Position numbers and translations under genes: made by a program. Source: an uncultured Rhodobacter sp. (GTDB lineage Bacteria > Pseudomonadota > Alphaproteobacteria > Rhodobacterales > Rhodobacteraceae). Taken from it: a stretch of DNA of 58,723 bases. Shown in pieces: positions 15,667-25,445 of the stretch. The notes beneath the pieces were generated by a model that saw only the letters and a list, made by a program, of their open reading frames with translations, ran no database searches and was not told the DNA's origin. Every line of letters begins with the position of its first letter. The stretch's first letter is position 1. The stretch is taken from assembly GCA_937901435.1 (NCBI GenBank), contig CALGTJ010000792.1:1-58723 (forward strand). The letters run 5' to 3'.

Positions 15667-16971
15667 TTACGCATTCTCGCGCAACACGGTTCCTGCAAGG
15701 TAAAGCGAGCCACAGATCAGGATCCGCGCCGTCGGGTCTTGGGCAACAATGGCGGTGACAGCGGCCTCGACGCTGACGGCCTCATCTGTGGTGATCCCCT
15801 GCTCCCGCGCCGCCGCGACGGTCAAAGCCGCAGGCAAAGTCGCGGTCTGGTCGGGAATAGAGACCCCATAAAGATGCGTCACCAGCGGCGCGAGAGAGCA
15901 GAGGTAGCCACCCACATCCTTTGTGTTCAGCATCCCACAGATCACATGCAACGGGCGATCCGGCAGGTTTTTCAACGTGGCGGCAATCGAAACCCCGGCG
16001 CCCGGATTATGCCCGCCGTCCAGAAAAATCTCTGCCCGTGGCGCAATTTCTGACAGGGGGCCTTGGGTCAGTAGCTGCATGCGTGCGGGCCAGTAGACAT
16101 CGCGCAGCGCAGCCTCGCAGGCGGCCTCGTCATAACCCAGCTGTCGAAGGCCGGCGATCACGATACCCGCGTTGTCGATCTGATGCTGACCGCGCAGGGT
16201 CGGCAAGGGCAGGTCCACAAGCCCGGTTTCGTCCTGAAACACCAAACGCCCGCGCTCTTCCCAGACATGCCAATGCTGGCCATAGATGATCAGCGACGCG
16301 CCAACGCGGGCGGCTTGACGTTCGATCACCTCAAGGGCGGCGTCTTCCTGACGTCCGACGATACAAGGTACGCCTTTTTTCAGAATACCCGCCTTTTCAA
16401 AGGCGATCTCTTCCAATGTGTCACCCAGATATTGCTGGTGATCGATAGAGATCCGCGTGATGGCGGTCAGAGCGGGCGCATCAATCACGTTGGTTGCATC
16501 CAGACGCCCGCCAAGGCCGACCTCTAGCAGGGTGTAATCTGCCGGGGTGCGGGCAAAGGCCAGCAGGGCAGCGCAGGTGGTGATCTCGAAATAGGTGATC
16601 CCTTCGCTGCCATTGGCGGCAACGCAATCGTCCAGCAGCTGTGTCAGATCGGCCTCTGTAATCAACTCTCCTGCCAGCCGGATCCGTTCGTGAAAGCGCA
16701 CCAGATGGGGCGAGGTATAGGCGTGAACCTTTTTGCCCGCGCCTTCCAGACCGGCGCGCAACATGGCCTGCACAGATCCTTTGCCGTTGGTACCCGCAAT
16801 ATGGATCACCGGCGGCATCCGGTTCTGCGGGTTGTCGAGGGTCGCAAGCAGACGCCAGACACGGTCCAGCGTCAGGTCGATGATCTTGGGGTGCAGCGAC
16901 ATCATCCGCTCTAACAAGGCGTCAGAGTTGGTTGCTGTCGGGGCCACTTTTGAAGTCATTTCCGAAATCAC
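15667..16971 (-). CDS. folC: Bifunctional folylpolyglutamate synthase/dihydrofolate synthase
   Basis: Adds glutamate to dihydropteroate and to folates, an ATP-dependent step of folate synthesis in the cytoplasm. The 434-residue protein has the P-loop [10 protein letters not shown] at residues 57-66, the Mur-ligase-like segment [13 protein letters not shown] near 145-157, and [12 protein letters not shown] near 308. I place the start at the GTG at 16971, whose GTGA overlaps the accD stop by four bases, typical of coupled translation. An ATG at 16959 is an alternative. It forms an operon with accD. Confidence 0.94.
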   Translation of the reverse strand: MISEMTSKVAPTATNSDALLERMMSLHPKIIDLTLDRVWRLLATLDNPQNRMPPVIHIAGTNGKGSVQAMLRAGLEGAGKKVHAYTSPHLVRFHERIRLAGELITEADLTQLLDDCVAANGSEGITYFEITTCAALLAFARTPADYTLLEVGLGGRLDATNVIDAPALTAITRISIDHQQYLGDTLEEIAFEKAGILKKGVPCIVGRQEDAALEVIERQAARVGASLIIYGQHWHVWEERGRLVFQDETGLVDLPLPTLRGQHQIDNAGIVIAGLRQLGYDEAACEAALRDVYWPARMQLLTQGPLSEIAPRAEIFLDGGHNPGAGVSIAATLKNLPDRPLHVICGMLNTKDVGGYLCSLAPLVTHLYGVSIPDQTATLPAALTVAAAREQGITTDEAVSVEAAVTAIVAQDPTARILICGSLYLAGTVLRENA

Positions 16972-17936
16972 GCTTTTTCTGCCGGTTCTGGGTGTATCAC
17001 CTGAGTGTCTGCCGCAGGTTCAAGGGCTGTCGCGTCAGCCATCTCTGGTTCGGGATCAGGCGGGGGAAGATCCCCTTTTATCGCGGGCGTCATGCCTCGC
17101 AACATGCGGATGATGGTGATCAGTTCGTCGCGCATATCCTTGCGGTTGGTGACCCGGTCCAACATACCGTGATCCAGCAGATATTCAGCGCGCTGGAACC
17201 CCTCGGGCAGTTTCTCGCCAATGGTTTGCTCGATCACGCGCGGGCCGGCAAAGCAGATCAGCGCGTTTGGCTCAGCGATATGCACGTCGCCCAACATGGC
17301 ATAGCTGGCCGTGACACCGCCCGTGGTGGGGTGGGTGAGCACAACGATATAGGGCAGGCCCGCTTCCTTCAGCATTTGCACAGCGACAGTCGTACGCGGC
17401 ATTTGCATCAGGCTGAGGATACCCTCTTGCATCCGCGCGCCCCCGGCGGCGGAAAACAGGATCAGCGGCAGATTGGCCTCGACCGCGCGCTGGGCGGCGG
17501 CGACGATCGCGTTGCCCACATACATGCCCATCGACCCGCCCATAAAGCTGAAATCCTGCGCCACAGCGATAACAGGCGTGCGCCCAATCTCACCTTGGGC
17601 CACCAGCATCGCCTCGACTTCGCCTGTGCCTTTCTGGGCCGCGCGCATCCGATCCGGGTATTTCTTTTGGTCGCGGAAATGCAGCGGGTCTGCGATGGGT
17701 TCTGGCACGGCGATTTCGGCAAAACTGCCCCCGTCGAACAGGTTGGCAAACCGGTCGCGCGGGGTGATGGCCATGTGGTGGTTGCAGTTTGTGCAGACGT
17801 TCAGATTGTCCGACAATTCGCGGTGGAACAGCATAGTGCCACATTCGTCACATTTCGACCAAAGGTTTTCCGGGACTTCACGCCGGGAAAACAGCGAGTT
17901 GATCTTGGGGCGAACGTAGTTGTTGATCCAGTTCAT
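16968..17936 (-). CDS. accD: Acetyl-CoA carboxylase carboxyltransferase subunit beta
   Basis: Carries the beta half of the carboxyltransferase that makes malonyl-CoA for fatty acid synthesis, with AccA, which is elsewhere. The 322-residue protein has the N-terminal zinc ribbon with Cys29, Cys32, Cys48 and Cys51, followed by the crotonase-like core ([27 protein letters not shown]). The acidic and proline-rich C-terminal tail (after about residue 285) is typical of alphaproteobacterial AccD. It is followed by folC with a four-base overlap. Confidence 0.96.
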   Translation of the reverse strand: MNWINNYVRPKINSLFSRREVPENLWSKCDECGTMLFHRELSDNLNVCTNCNHHMAITPRDRFANLFDGGSFAEIAVPEPIADPLHFRDQKKYPDRMRAAQKGTGEVEAMLVAQGEIGRTPVIAVAQDFSFMGGSMGMYVGNAIVAAAQRAVEANLPLILFSAAGGARMQEGILSLMQMPRTTVAVQMLKEAGLPYIVVLTHPTTGGVTASYAMLGDVHIAEPNALICFAGPRVIEQTIGEKLPEGFQRAEYLLDHGMLDRVTNRKDMRDELITIIRMLRGMTPAIKGDLPPPDPEPEMADATALEPAADTQVIHPEPAEKA

Positions 17937-17997
17937 AGCAGCCTTCCAGCGTCACGCGATGCGGCAGAGAGATAATCAGGTCAAGGCCAGAATACAA

Positions 17998-18882
17998 TCA
18001 CCGAGACAACATCCGTCGCAGGATCAGCCAGATCACGACCGTTGTCAGCATATCCGACACGAATAGCGAGAACAGATCGGCATCCTTGTCCGTATAGGGT
18101 GTCACAAAGAGAGAGATGGCGTTCAGGCTGCCTTGCAGCGACACCAAAGTCAGCGCCGCGATGTTGTTGGCAAAGTGAAACCCCCAAGCCGCGCCGATAC
18201 TACCGGTGCGTGCGGTCAGGTCAGCGGCGGCAAGACCGAATAGCCCGGTGGCGGCGATGACAAGCCAGATCGTTTGACCGGGCAAGGTTTCGTCGTAATG
18301 CACCAGCCCGAACAGCAGGCTGGGAAACAGGCACCAGATCAAAGGAGAGCGGAACCGCGCGGCCAGTTGTTGCTGCAGATACCCCCGGAACAAAAGCTCT
18401 TCCGCGCCTGTTTGGATAAAAAGCCCAATCAGGCTCAGCGGCAAGGCCATCCACCACAGGGACAGGTTAAGGTTTGGCACAGCGTCATAGAAGAGTGACC
18501 AGATTAGCAAATTCAGACCAAGCAGCGGCGCACAGATCAGGACCGCATAGGCAAAATCATGGATAACCCAGGATCCCCGGCCAAACAGGCTGGCCGCGCT
18601 TCGTTTGTGCAGATACCACGCTGCAAGGACTGGTCCGGCAGCCATGGCGATAAAACTGAACAGGATCAGATGGGTGTGCGCGACAGTCTCGCCGCCCATC
18701 ACCTCGAACACCCAGGCACGGGGCTGGCCCAACAGATTTCCAACACCCAAAAGCAAGCCGAAAGATCCGAACAGGATCATGCCCGCACAGACCAAAAGCC
18801 CAATCATCAGCCGCCAAAGCTGGGGTCGCACGCGGGCGGGCGCGACGAAGGACTCAAAGGGGGGTGCGAAGGATCTGCTCAT
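17998..18882 (-). CDS. CPBP family intramembrane glutamic endopeptidase
   Basis: A 294-residue membrane protein of the CAAX-protease and bacteriocin-processing (Abi) family, with about eight hydrophobic segments. Motif 1, EELLFRG, gives the catalytic Glu pair and arginine at about residue 180. Motif 2 (FGLVHYDE) and motif 3 (HFANN) supply conserved histidines. The substrate is unknown; some bacterial members confer self-immunity to peptides. I start at the ATG at 18882; the upstream part of the frame lacks membrane character. It is upstream of accD on the same strand with a 61-base gap and divergent from ilvD. Confidence 0.88.
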   Translation of the reverse strand: MSRSFAPPFESFVAPARVRPQLWRLMIGLLVCAGMILFGSFGLLLGVGNLLGQPRAWVFEVMGGETVAHTHLILFSFIAMAAGPVLAAWYLHKRSAASLFGRGSWVIHDFAYAVLICAPLLGLNLLIWSLFYDAVPNLNLSLWWMALPLSLIGLFIQTGAEELLFRGYLQQQLAARFRSPLIWCLFPSLLFGLVHYDETLPGQTIWLVIAATGLFGLAAADLTARTGSIGAAWGFHFANNIAALTLVSLQGSLNAISLFVTPYTDKDADLFSLFVSDMLTTVVIWLILRRMLSR

Positions 18883-19007
18883 GCCGTCCAAGCTAGGGCG
18901 GCTTTTGCAGCGGTGCAATCGGTACAGGCATCGCCGCGCCTTTGTCTTGTGTCCAGCGCATCCCATCGCTATTCCAGATTAAATCATCGAATTGGGGAGG
19001 CTCCGCC

Positions 19008-20741
19008 ATGCTTAAAGGTAAAACTGACAAATCACGGCTGCCAAGCCGCCACGTAACCGAAGGCCCGTCGCGCGCGCCGCACCGGTCCTACTATTATGCC
19101 ATGGGCATGGGTGACGCAGAGATCCAACAGCCGTTCGTCGGCGTTGCGACCTGCTGGAACGAGGCTGCGCCCTGTAACATTTCGCTGAACCGTCAGGCGC
19201 AGGCGGTCAAGCTGGGCGTCAAGGCTGGCGGTGGCACGCCCCGCGAATTCACCACGATCACCGTCACCGACGGCATTGCCATGGGCCACGAGGGCATGCG
19301 TTCGTCGCTGGCCTCGCGAGAGGCGATTGCCGACACGGTTGAACTGACCATGCGCGGCCATTGTTATGATGCTTTGGTCGGTCTGGCTGGCTGCGATAAA
19401 TCCCTGCCCGGCATGATGATGGCGATGGTCCGTCTGAACACACCGTCGGTCTTTATCTATGGCGGCTCGATCCTGCCCGGTCGGCTCGATGGCAAGGACG
19501 TCACCGTTCAGGATGTGTTCGAGGCCGTGGGCCAGCATCAGGCCGGAAATATGACCGACGAGGCGCTGCGCACGCTGGAACGCGTCGCGTGTCCGTCTGC
19601 CGGTGCCTGCGGTGGTCAGTTTACCGCCAACACCATGGCTTGTGTGTCCGAGGCGATTGGCCTTGCGCTGCCCAACTCGTCCGGTGCGCCCGCGCCCTAC
19701 GAATCGCGGGACCATTACTCTGTTGCTTCTGGCGAAGCGGTCATGAACCTGATCGAAAAGAACATCCGCGCCCGCGACATTGTCACGCTGAAATCCCTGC
19801 AAAACGCGGCCCGCGTCGTGGCCTGCACGGGTGGCTCGACCAACGCCGGTCTGCACCTGCCCGCAATTGCCCATGAGGCCGGTATCGACTTTTTCCTCGA
19901 AGACGTTTGCGAAATCTTCAGGGATACGCCGTATTTTGTAGACCTGAAGCCGGGCGGCGCCTATGTGGCCAAAGACCTCTACGAGGCAGGTGGTGTGCCG
20001 GTTGTGATGAAAGAACTGCGCAAGGCCGGTCTGCTGCATGAAGACTGCATCACCGTCACCGGGCGCTCGATTGGTGAGGAAATCGATCTGGTGGAACGTG
20101 AGGCAGATGGCAAGGTGATCTATCCCATCGCCACCCCAATCACCAAAACCGGCGGTGTTGTCGGGCTAAAGGGCAACCTTGCGCCGACTGGTGCGATTGT
20201 GAAGGTCGCCGGCATATCCGAGGCTGAACAGGTGTTCACTGGCCCCGCCCGCGTGTTCGAATGCGAAGAGGATGCGTTCGAGGCGGTAAAGGCGCGGAAA
20301 TATGAAGAAGGCGAAGTCCTCGTCATCCGCAACGAAGGCCCCGCAGGTGGACCCGGTATGCGCGAGATGCTGTCGACCACCGCGGCGCTGTCCGGTCAGG
20401 GTATGGGCAAAAAGGTTGCGCTGATCACGGACGGGCGTTTTTCCGGCGCGACGCGGGGCTTTTGTGTCGGCCATGTGGGGCCAGAGGCCTTTCACGGCGG
20501 TCCGATCGCCCTGCTGAAAGACGGTGATGTGATCACCATCAATGCGATCAACGGTGAAATCTCCGTAGATCTCAGCGACGAAGAACTGGCGACCCGAAAA
20601 GCGGCATGGGCAGGCCCGCGCGAGACGATCTATGCCTCTGGCGCGCTGTGGAAATTTTCACAGTTGGTCGGTGAAACATACAAAGGGGCTGTGACCCACC
20701 CCGGCGGCAAAGCGGAGCGTCATGTTTACATGGATCTTTAA
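19008..20741 (+). CDS. ilvD: Dihydroxy-acid dehydratase
   Basis: Dehydrates 2,3-dihydroxy-isovalerate and its methyl homologue to 2-oxo acids in valine and isoleucine synthesis, using an iron-sulfur cluster. The 577-residue protein has the three expected cluster cysteines: Cys49 ([11 protein letters not shown]), Cys129 (GCDKSLPG) and Cys201 (CPSAGACGG). The C-terminal segment [14 protein letters not shown] is diagnostic. GGGGAGG lies eight bases before the ATG. The following lipoprotein gene overlaps its last 20 bases. Confidence 0.96.
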   Translation: MLKGKTDKSRLPSRHVTEGPSRAPHRSYYYAMGMGDAEIQQPFVGVATCWNEAAPCNISLNRQAQAVKLGVKAGGGTPREFTTITVTDGIAMGHEGMRSSLASREAIADTVELTMRGHCYDALVGLAGCDKSLPGMMMAMVRLNTPSVFIYGGSILPGRLDGKDVTVQDVFEAVGQHQAGNMTDEALRTLERVACPSAGACGGQFTANTMACVSEAIGLALPNSSGAPAPYESRDHYSVASGEAVMNLIEKNIRARDIVTLKSLQNAARVVACTGGSTNAGLHLPAIAHEAGIDFFLEDVCEIFRDTPYFVDLKPGGAYVAKDLYEAGGVPVVMKELRKAGLLHEDCITVTGRSIGEEIDLVEREADGKVIYPIATPITKTGGVVGLKGNLAPTGAIVKVAGISEAEQVFTGPARVFECEEDAFEAVKARKYEEGEVLVIRNEGPAGGPGMREMLSTTAALSGQGMGKKVALITDGRFSGATRGFCVGHVGPEAFHGGPIALLKDGDVITINAINGEISVDLSDEELATRKAAWAGPRETIYASGALWKFSQLVGETYKGAVTHPGGKAERHVYMDL

Positions 20742-21417
20742 TAGGTCTGCCGCGCTCTTTGCGGTTCTTGGATTGGCGGGGTGCCTTGCGGCCCCCGTCG
20801 TCAGCAAACAGGATACCACATACGCCTTTGGAACCCGCACCGTCGCAGTCGCGAATGATTCCATCGTAATCGGTGGTCCCAAGGGCTATTGCATCGATAA
20901 ATCTGCCAGTCGTCTGCGCGGGAAAACAGCTTTTGTCTTGCTCGGGGGCTGTGCGATTTTGTCCGGCGATGACCATGACGAGACGCCGTCTTTTCCGGGC
21001 ATTTTGACCGCCTCTGTTGATCAACGCGGCATGGGTGCCGCCACGCCTGACATGCTGGACCAAATGGCAAAATTTGTCACCACGCAGCCCGGACGCGCTG
21101 TTTTGGCCCGCGATGGCCGTGCGGATTCGGTGAAGGTTCTTGGGGTTCTGCGGAACAGCAATGCGGTTTTGATTCACCTGACAGACAAGAGCGGCTTTCA
21201 AATCCCAGGAATAGAGGCAACCTATTGGCGCGGCCTGTTCGAATTGAACGGGCGTCTGATCTCTGCTTCTGTGCTTGGGTTCAAGGACCATCCTTTGCCC
21301 GCCCAAGAGGGGTTGGCCACATTACAAGCCTTTTTGGCGAGGATTCGCAAGGAAACGCCACCCATGTCCTCTGAATTGGCGTTGCAAGACACTGGCGTTG
21401 CCGATGCGCCGATCTAA
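20722..21417 (+). CDS. Predicted lipoprotein of unknown function
   Basis: A 231-residue protein with a lipoprotein signal peptide ending in LGLAGC (lipid on Cys21). The mature domain has two further cysteines near residues 57 and 77 ([14 protein letters not shown]) that could form a disulfide. No catalytic motif is recognised. It overlaps the end of ilvD by 20 bases in another frame, so it is probably transcribed with ilvD, though no functional link is obvious. It ends before a strong inverted repeat. Confidence 0.75.
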   Translation: MFTWIFNRSAALFAVLGLAGCLAAPVVSKQDTTYAFGTRTVAVANDSIVIGGPKGYCIDKSASRLRGKTAFVLLGGCAILSGDDHDETPSFPGILTASVDQRGMGAATPDMLDQMAKFVTTQPGRAVLARDGRADSVKVLGVLRNSNAVLIHLTDKSGFQIPGIEATYWRGLFELNGRLISASVLGFKDHPLPAQEGLATLQAFLARIRKETPPMSSELALQDTGVADAPI

Positions 21418-21439
21418 GGAAAATTCCGGCTTCGCACAT

Positions 21440-21479
21440 TGTTTCCGGGACATTATTTGTTTCTAAACCGGAAACAAAG
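21440..21479. promoter_or_regulatory. Strong inverted repeat, probable operator
   Basis: TTGTTTCCGG (21440-21449) is the exact inverse of CCGGAAACAA (21469-21478). Within the same stretch TTTGTTTC (21457-21464) is the exact inverse of GAAACAAA (21472-21479) with a seven-base gap. Three TTGTTTC half-sites are therefore present, two direct and one inverted, 33 bases before the start at 21513. No T-run follows, so it is more like a protein-binding site than a terminator. The regulator is not identified. Confidence 0.5.
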
Positions 21480-21512
21480 ACTGTATCCGCGAAGAAGGGG
21501 AGAGACAGGATC

Positions 21513-22280
21513 ATGCGGGTAGGCGGATTGTTAAGTGGAATTTTTCATCGGCGCGTCTTGCGGCGCTGGGGTCAGGTTGCGCGGAACGCCGAAAAGCTTG
21601 ATCTGGAAACCCTGCGGACCATGCGCACTCAGGCGCGAGAGATCCGTCGTCGACTGAACCGGCTTCTTTATGTGGCAGAAGGACGGCTTGCGCTGCCGGC
21701 TGTTGGATCAAATGCAATCCAGAAACCGTTGTATACGGATTGGGCCTATCGGCCAGAATTGTGGCGCGGCCCGATAGAGCCCTTGGGTATGATTGCGGTG
21801 GAATCCAAGGCGCAATATGGCGGTGAGGTGAAGGTGTTTCACGATTGCCGGGTCACAGAGCTGACACTGCGCCAAGTGCGCAATTCTCGTGAAAGCGATC
21901 TGTCGCCTTTTGGATTGCGCATGGATGTTTTCCGCTTTGACGGGTCGTTCCTGTCTCTGGTGGTAGAGTTACCGGATTCGGGTGTGCAGGGGTTGGAACG
22001 TCGGCACCTGATCCGCCTGACGGTTGTGGTCGAGGTCGAGCGCCCGTTAGAGATTTTTGCGCGTCTCAACATCAAACACGGTCCCAACGTCGAGCAGATC
22101 GTGCGGGAACTGCCGTTAGGCGCGGATGAAGTGATGGTTGAGTTTGATCTGGCCTATACAAAGCTGAACGAAAAGCGACTGGAACGGATGTGGCTGGACC
22201 TGATCTTTGAAGGAGCCGAGATGAACCAGATCGTCCTGCGGGATGTGGCACTTACACGGCGTCCAAGAGCGGAACTTTAA
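21513..22280 (+). CDS. DUF6478-like protein (Rhodobacterales hypothetical)
   Basis: A 255-residue protein I associate with a family annotated DUF6478 in Rhodobacterales; the match is from memory. The N-terminus is basic and helical (RRVLRRWGQVARNAEKL, then REIRRRLNRLL), and the rest is rich in beta-type segments such as LSLVVELPDSGV and RLTVVVEVERPLEIFARLN. There is no signal peptide or membrane segment. It is the first gene after an operator-like palindrome and is followed 21 bases later by another unknown gene, with which it likely forms an operon. Function unknown. Confidence 0.78.
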   Translation: MRVGGLLSGIFHRRVLRRWGQVARNAEKLDLETLRTMRTQAREIRRRLNRLLYVAEGRLALPAVGSNAIQKPLYTDWAYRPELWRGPIEPLGMIAVESKAQYGGEVKVFHDCRVTELTLRQVRNSRESDLSPFGLRMDVFRFDGSFLSLVVELPDSGVQGLERRHLIRLTVVVEVERPLEIFARLNIKHGPNVEQIVRELPLGADEVMVEFDLAYTKLNEKRLERMWLDLIFEGAEMNQIVLRDVALTRRPRAEL

Positions 22281-22301
22281 GCGAATAAGGAAAGACAGGG
22301 C

Positions 22302-22679
22302 ATGGCCGAGGTCTCTTTGGTAAAGACGCGAATCCAAGCAGGCATCTGGGAAGGTGTGCTGAGCGGAGGCGACGGTGACACGCCGCCAGAGATTCGTGTG
22401 ACCCATTTGCAAGTCCCGCTCAAGACGGTGGCAATTCTACCTGACGCAGAAACGCCAGGTGCCTGGACCGTGAAAATCGCGATCCGGCCAGAGCTTTTGT
22501 CAGATGGGGTGCAGACGTTTTTGATCGATGACCCGGAAAGTGGAGAGCGGCTTGACAGTTTCACGATGGTGACAGGCGTCCCGATCGAAGACGACTTGCG
22601 TGCTGAACTGGATCTTTTGCGGGCTGAGCTTGATATGTTGAAACGTGCTTTTCGCCGTCATTGTGTCGAGACCATGTGA
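22302..22679 (+). CDS. Conserved-looking hypothetical protein with C-terminal coiled coil
   Basis: A 125-residue protein. Residues 1-90 look like a compact beta domain (EIRVTHLQVPLKTVAILP, WTVKIAIRPELLSDGVQTFLI). Residues 95-120 (DDLRAELDLLRAELDMLKRAFRRH) contain a heptad-like leucine repeat suggesting coiled-coil dimerisation. It follows the DUF6478-like gene by 21 bases and probably works with it. I do not recognise a family and assign no function. Confidence 0.72.
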   Translation: MAEVSLVKTRIQAGIWEGVLSGGDGDTPPEIRVTHLQVPLKTVAILPDAETPGAWTVKIAIRPELLSDGVQTFLIDDPESGERLDSFTMVTGVPIEDDLRAELDLLRAELDMLKRAFRRHCVETM

Positions 22680-22826
22680 GCTCTTGGTTCAGCCACGCGG
22701 AGGCGCCTTTGGGCGCCACTGTCCTCTCCCCATCTTGTCCTTCGACCAAGTCGGGGCCCGCCGCTTGTGGCAGGTTTTGGAGGCTATTATAGGCCAAGCG
22801 CGGGTTTCTGTGTTGTCCGCCCCATC

Positions 22827-23000
22827 TCAAATCTCGATATAAATGAAGCCCTTATCGGGACAGTCCATCTTGATGCTTTGGATTAGGGCCTGTATCGCAG
22901 CTATGTCTGGCCAGCGTTTCCCAGCCCATGACGATCCCGCATAAAACCATAGTATTGTCCGGTCGCCATCGCATTCCTGCCTGAATTCGAGGCGATACAT
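22827..23000 (-). CDS. Possible small protein of 57 residues, unknown
   Basis: The 356-base gap between 22679 and 23036 holds a minus-strand frame encoding a 57-residue product with natural-looking composition: it begins MYRLEFRQECDGDRT, passes through LWFYAGSSWAGKRWPDIAAI and ends GFIYIEI. It is divergent from the broken LysR gene, the position where LysR targets often lie. No clear ribosome site precedes it, and it could equally be a remnant of a longer gene. The rest of the gap contains a GGCGCC/GGCGCC hairpin near 22702 without a T-run and nothing else I can identify. Confidence 0.35.
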   Translation of the reverse strand: MYRLEFRQECDGDRTILWFYAGSSWAGKRWPDIAAIQALIQSIKMDCPDKGFIYIEI

Positions 23001-23035
23001 GCTGTCTGAGGGGCCGAGGAAGAAACGAGTATGAT

Positions 23036-23873
23036 ATGGACAGACTAACGGAAATGGAGGCCTTTGCCACTGTCGTGGATCAAGGTGGGTTCACGGACGC
23101 GGCAAAGAAAATGGGGATCTCCAAATCTGCGGTGTCAAAGCACGTTTTGTCGCTCGAAGCGCGGCTTGGGGCACGGCTATTGAACAGAACCACACGACGG
23201 GTCAGCCCGACCGAGATCGGGCTTGCCTATTACGACAGGGCGCGGCGCGTGTTGAACGATGCCGGAGAGGCCGACGCGCTGGTCACATCAATGCAATCGG
23301 CCCCATCCGGGCTGTTGCGGATCAGCGTGGCGACGGATTTTGGGGTCAATCACCTGTCTCCGGTTCTGGGGAATTTCCTGAGTGAGTTTCCCGACATCAC
23401 CGTAAACATGGTGCTGAACAACCGCTACGTGGAATTGATCAGCGAAGGCTTTGACATGGCCGTGCGGATCGCCCGCCTATTTCGAAAAATACGGGCGTCC
23501 ACAGAAAATTGACGATCTGAACGACCACAAGCTGCTGCATTATTCCAGCCAGTCGTCAGGTAACGTCTGGAAGCTGACCGCGCCGTCAGGCGAAAAGCGG
23601 CAGGTGCGCACAGCAGGTTGGCTAAGCGTGAATGACGGGCAATCCCCGTTGAACGCCGCAATCAGTGGACTTGGTATCGCCTATCTTCCCAGCTTTCTCT
23701 ACGCAGATGCGCTAAAGGATGGGTTGATCGAAGAGGCGATCGAGGAACTGCCGGTCGAAACCCAAGGGATCTATGCGGTGTATCCTCCGGGTCGGTTTAC
23801 CCAGCCCAAGGTGCGTGCCTTCATCGATTTTCTTGTGCATCACTTCGCCGACAAAGGCCCAGACGTCTGGTAA
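23036..23873 (+). pseudogene. LysR family regulator broken by an internal frameshifting deletion
   Basis: Two overlapping frames together encode a LysR protein. Frame one (from 23036) gives the winged helix-turn-helix (MDRLTEMEAFATVVDQ, KMGISKSAVSKHVLSLEARLG) and the first effector lobe up to DMAVRI near 23470. Frame two resumes at SPAYFEKYGRPQ near 23469 and continues to the normal C-terminus at 23873. In intact homologues about 22 residues separate these segments, so roughly 65 bases are missing, a number not divisible by three. The product of frame one would end at 23512 and lack ligand-sensing function. A sequencing error cannot remove this many residues, so I regard it as a true pseudogene. 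Confidence 0.82.
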
Positions 23874-23894
23874 CATCGGGCGGCTATCGACAGA

Positions 23895-24833
23895 TCATTG
23901 GGTCGAAGTGAGGATCACTTCGACCCGTCTGTTCAGGGTGCGACCCTCTTCGGACAGGTTGCTGGCGCGTGGCGCAAGAAATCCGACGCCGTCAGCCGAG
24001 ACCTGATCCGGGCTGACACCATATTTTTCCACCAATGTGGACGCCACCGCAGAGGCACGGCGTTTGGACAGAGAGATGTTGCTGTCCAGCGATCCCGAGG
24101 CGTCCGTATGCCCGACAAGCTTGACCTGGCGATCCGGGCGGGCGGTCAGGTATTGGGCAAGATTTTCCAGCGAGGCAAAGGTTTCGTCGCCAAGTTCGGA
24201 CGATCCGGTTTTGAAAAGCAGGTCGTCCAATGTGGCGTGACCTGTGGTTTCAAGCAGCGCACCAATCGGACCGGCCAGAACAGGTGCTGTTTGCGGCGGC
24301 GGGGCCTTGGTCGAGGCGGTAACGGTGACAGAACGGTCCAGACTACTGATCTGCGTCAGTTGAACAAAGCCGGTCTTGGTACTGCGACTGACCACCAGAC
24401 CGACGTATTCCACGTTTCCTGCATCACCCTTCTTTGCGGCGAAGTACCTGAAATCGCTTAGGTTCACATGCATATCAGGTTCTGGCAAAAGCTCTATCTG
24501 ATAGCGAAAGTCAAAGCCGCCACAGACATGGGCCTCGCATTCGTAGAGCGGTTCAAACCCGTCATTCTGTAGATCATCCCGCAAGGGCGCGAGGATTTGC
24601 AGGGTGGTGATGCCATCTTCGTCGATTTTCCACGCGGTTTGGCGCACGACCCCTTCGGCCACGACCCCATCCAGCGTTCCATTGCTAAAGGGCGAGGTGG
24701 GCAGAAAATAGCTATCGTCACGGCTGACCTGATTGGCGACCTCTACCGCAGCACCGGGCATGTTCAGGGACAGGCCCCAGACGTCCAAAGGGGTGCCAAG
24801 GGCTGCCACCGCTATGATCGCGCTTCGGATCAC
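23895..24833 (-). CDS. OmpA family protein
   Basis: A 312-residue exported protein. The signal-like N-terminus (IRSAIIAVAALGTPL) is followed by a domain of about 170 residues without a known match. A C-terminal OmpA-like peptidoglycan-binding domain covers about 195-312: LLFKTGSSELGDETFASLENLAQYL, then VKLVGHTDASGSLDSNISLSKRRASAV and NRRVEVIL. Such proteins tie the envelope to peptidoglycan. It overlaps the AhpD-like gene upstream by four bases (translational coupling) and is the last gene of a four-gene minus-strand operon. Confidence 0.88.
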   Translation of the reverse strand: MIRSAIIAVAALGTPLDVWGLSLNMPGAAVEVANQVSRDDSYFLPTSPFSNGTLDGVVAEGVVRQTAWKIDEDGITTLQILAPLRDDLQNDGFEPLYECEAHVCGGFDFRYQIELLPEPDMHVNLSDFRYFAAKKGDAGNVEYVGLVVSRSTKTGFVQLTQISSLDRSVTVTASTKAPPPQTAPVLAGPIGALLETTGHATLDDLLFKTGSSELGDETFASLENLAQYLTARPDRQVKLVGHTDASGSLDSNISLSKRRASAVASTLVEKYGVSPDQVSADGVGFLAPRASNLSEEGRTLNRRVEVILTSTQ

Positions 24834-25405
24834 CGATGCGCGGCGTGGTATTCGTCGTTTGGCTGCATATCAATGGCCGATGCGACACGGTTGGACATGT
24901 TGTAAAACCCGGTGATAGACGCGATGTCAAAGATATCCCGATCACTGAACCCCACATCGCGCAGCGCCTGTCGGTGGGACTCTTCGGTGGTCGCGCTGGC
25001 AGTCGTCAAATGCGCGGCAAAATCCAGCATCGCACGTTGGCGCGCGTCCAGATCGGCGGTGCGATAGTTCATCACCATGCGTTCGCCCAGCACGGGATTC
25101 CCACTAATCTGACGCACGGCAGCACCATGGGCGACCTGACAGTACCAGCAGCGGTTGATCGAACTGACCACGACGGCGATCATCTCTCGTTCCAGCTTGC
25201 TAAGGCCACTTTGGCCCAGCATCAGGTCGTTATACATCGCCGTAAAGGCGTTCAGCTTGTCGATGTCAAAGGCGTAGGCCTGCAAGACATTCGGGATCAT
25301 GCCCAGTTTGTCGGTGCAGATATCAAAGTATTTTTGTGTGGCCTCTGGCAAAGGATCGAGCATCGGCAGATCTAGGGCAGAGGTCTGGTTCTTTGGCTTT
25401 GTCAT
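24830..25405 (-). CDS. Peroxidase-related AhpD/carboxymuconolactone decarboxylase family protein
   Basis: A 191-residue protein of the AhpD-like superfamily. The redox motif is complete: Cys86-W-Y-Cys89 with His93 in NRCWYCQVAHG. The long form with N-terminal TKPKNQTSALDLP and C-terminal YNMSNRVASAIDMQPNDEYH matches the uncharacterised peroxidase-related subfamily. It probably reduces peroxides or passes electrons in an alkylhydroperoxidase-like cycle; the partner is unknown. It lies 40 bases after the GNAT gene and overlaps the OmpA-like gene by four bases. Confidence 0.9.
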   Translation of the reverse strand: MTKPKNQTSALDLPMLDPLPEATQKYFDICTDKLGMIPNVLQAYAFDIDKLNAFTAMYNDLMLGQSGLSKLEREMIAVVVSSINRCWYCQVAHGAAVRQISGNPVLGERMVMNYRTADLDARQRAMLDFAAHLTTASATTEESHRQALRDVGFSDRDIFDIASITGFYNMSNRVASAIDMQPNDEYHAAHR

Positions 25406-25445
25406 GGCTGCTCCGGGCGTTTCGCCCTATTTTATGCGGTAACGC

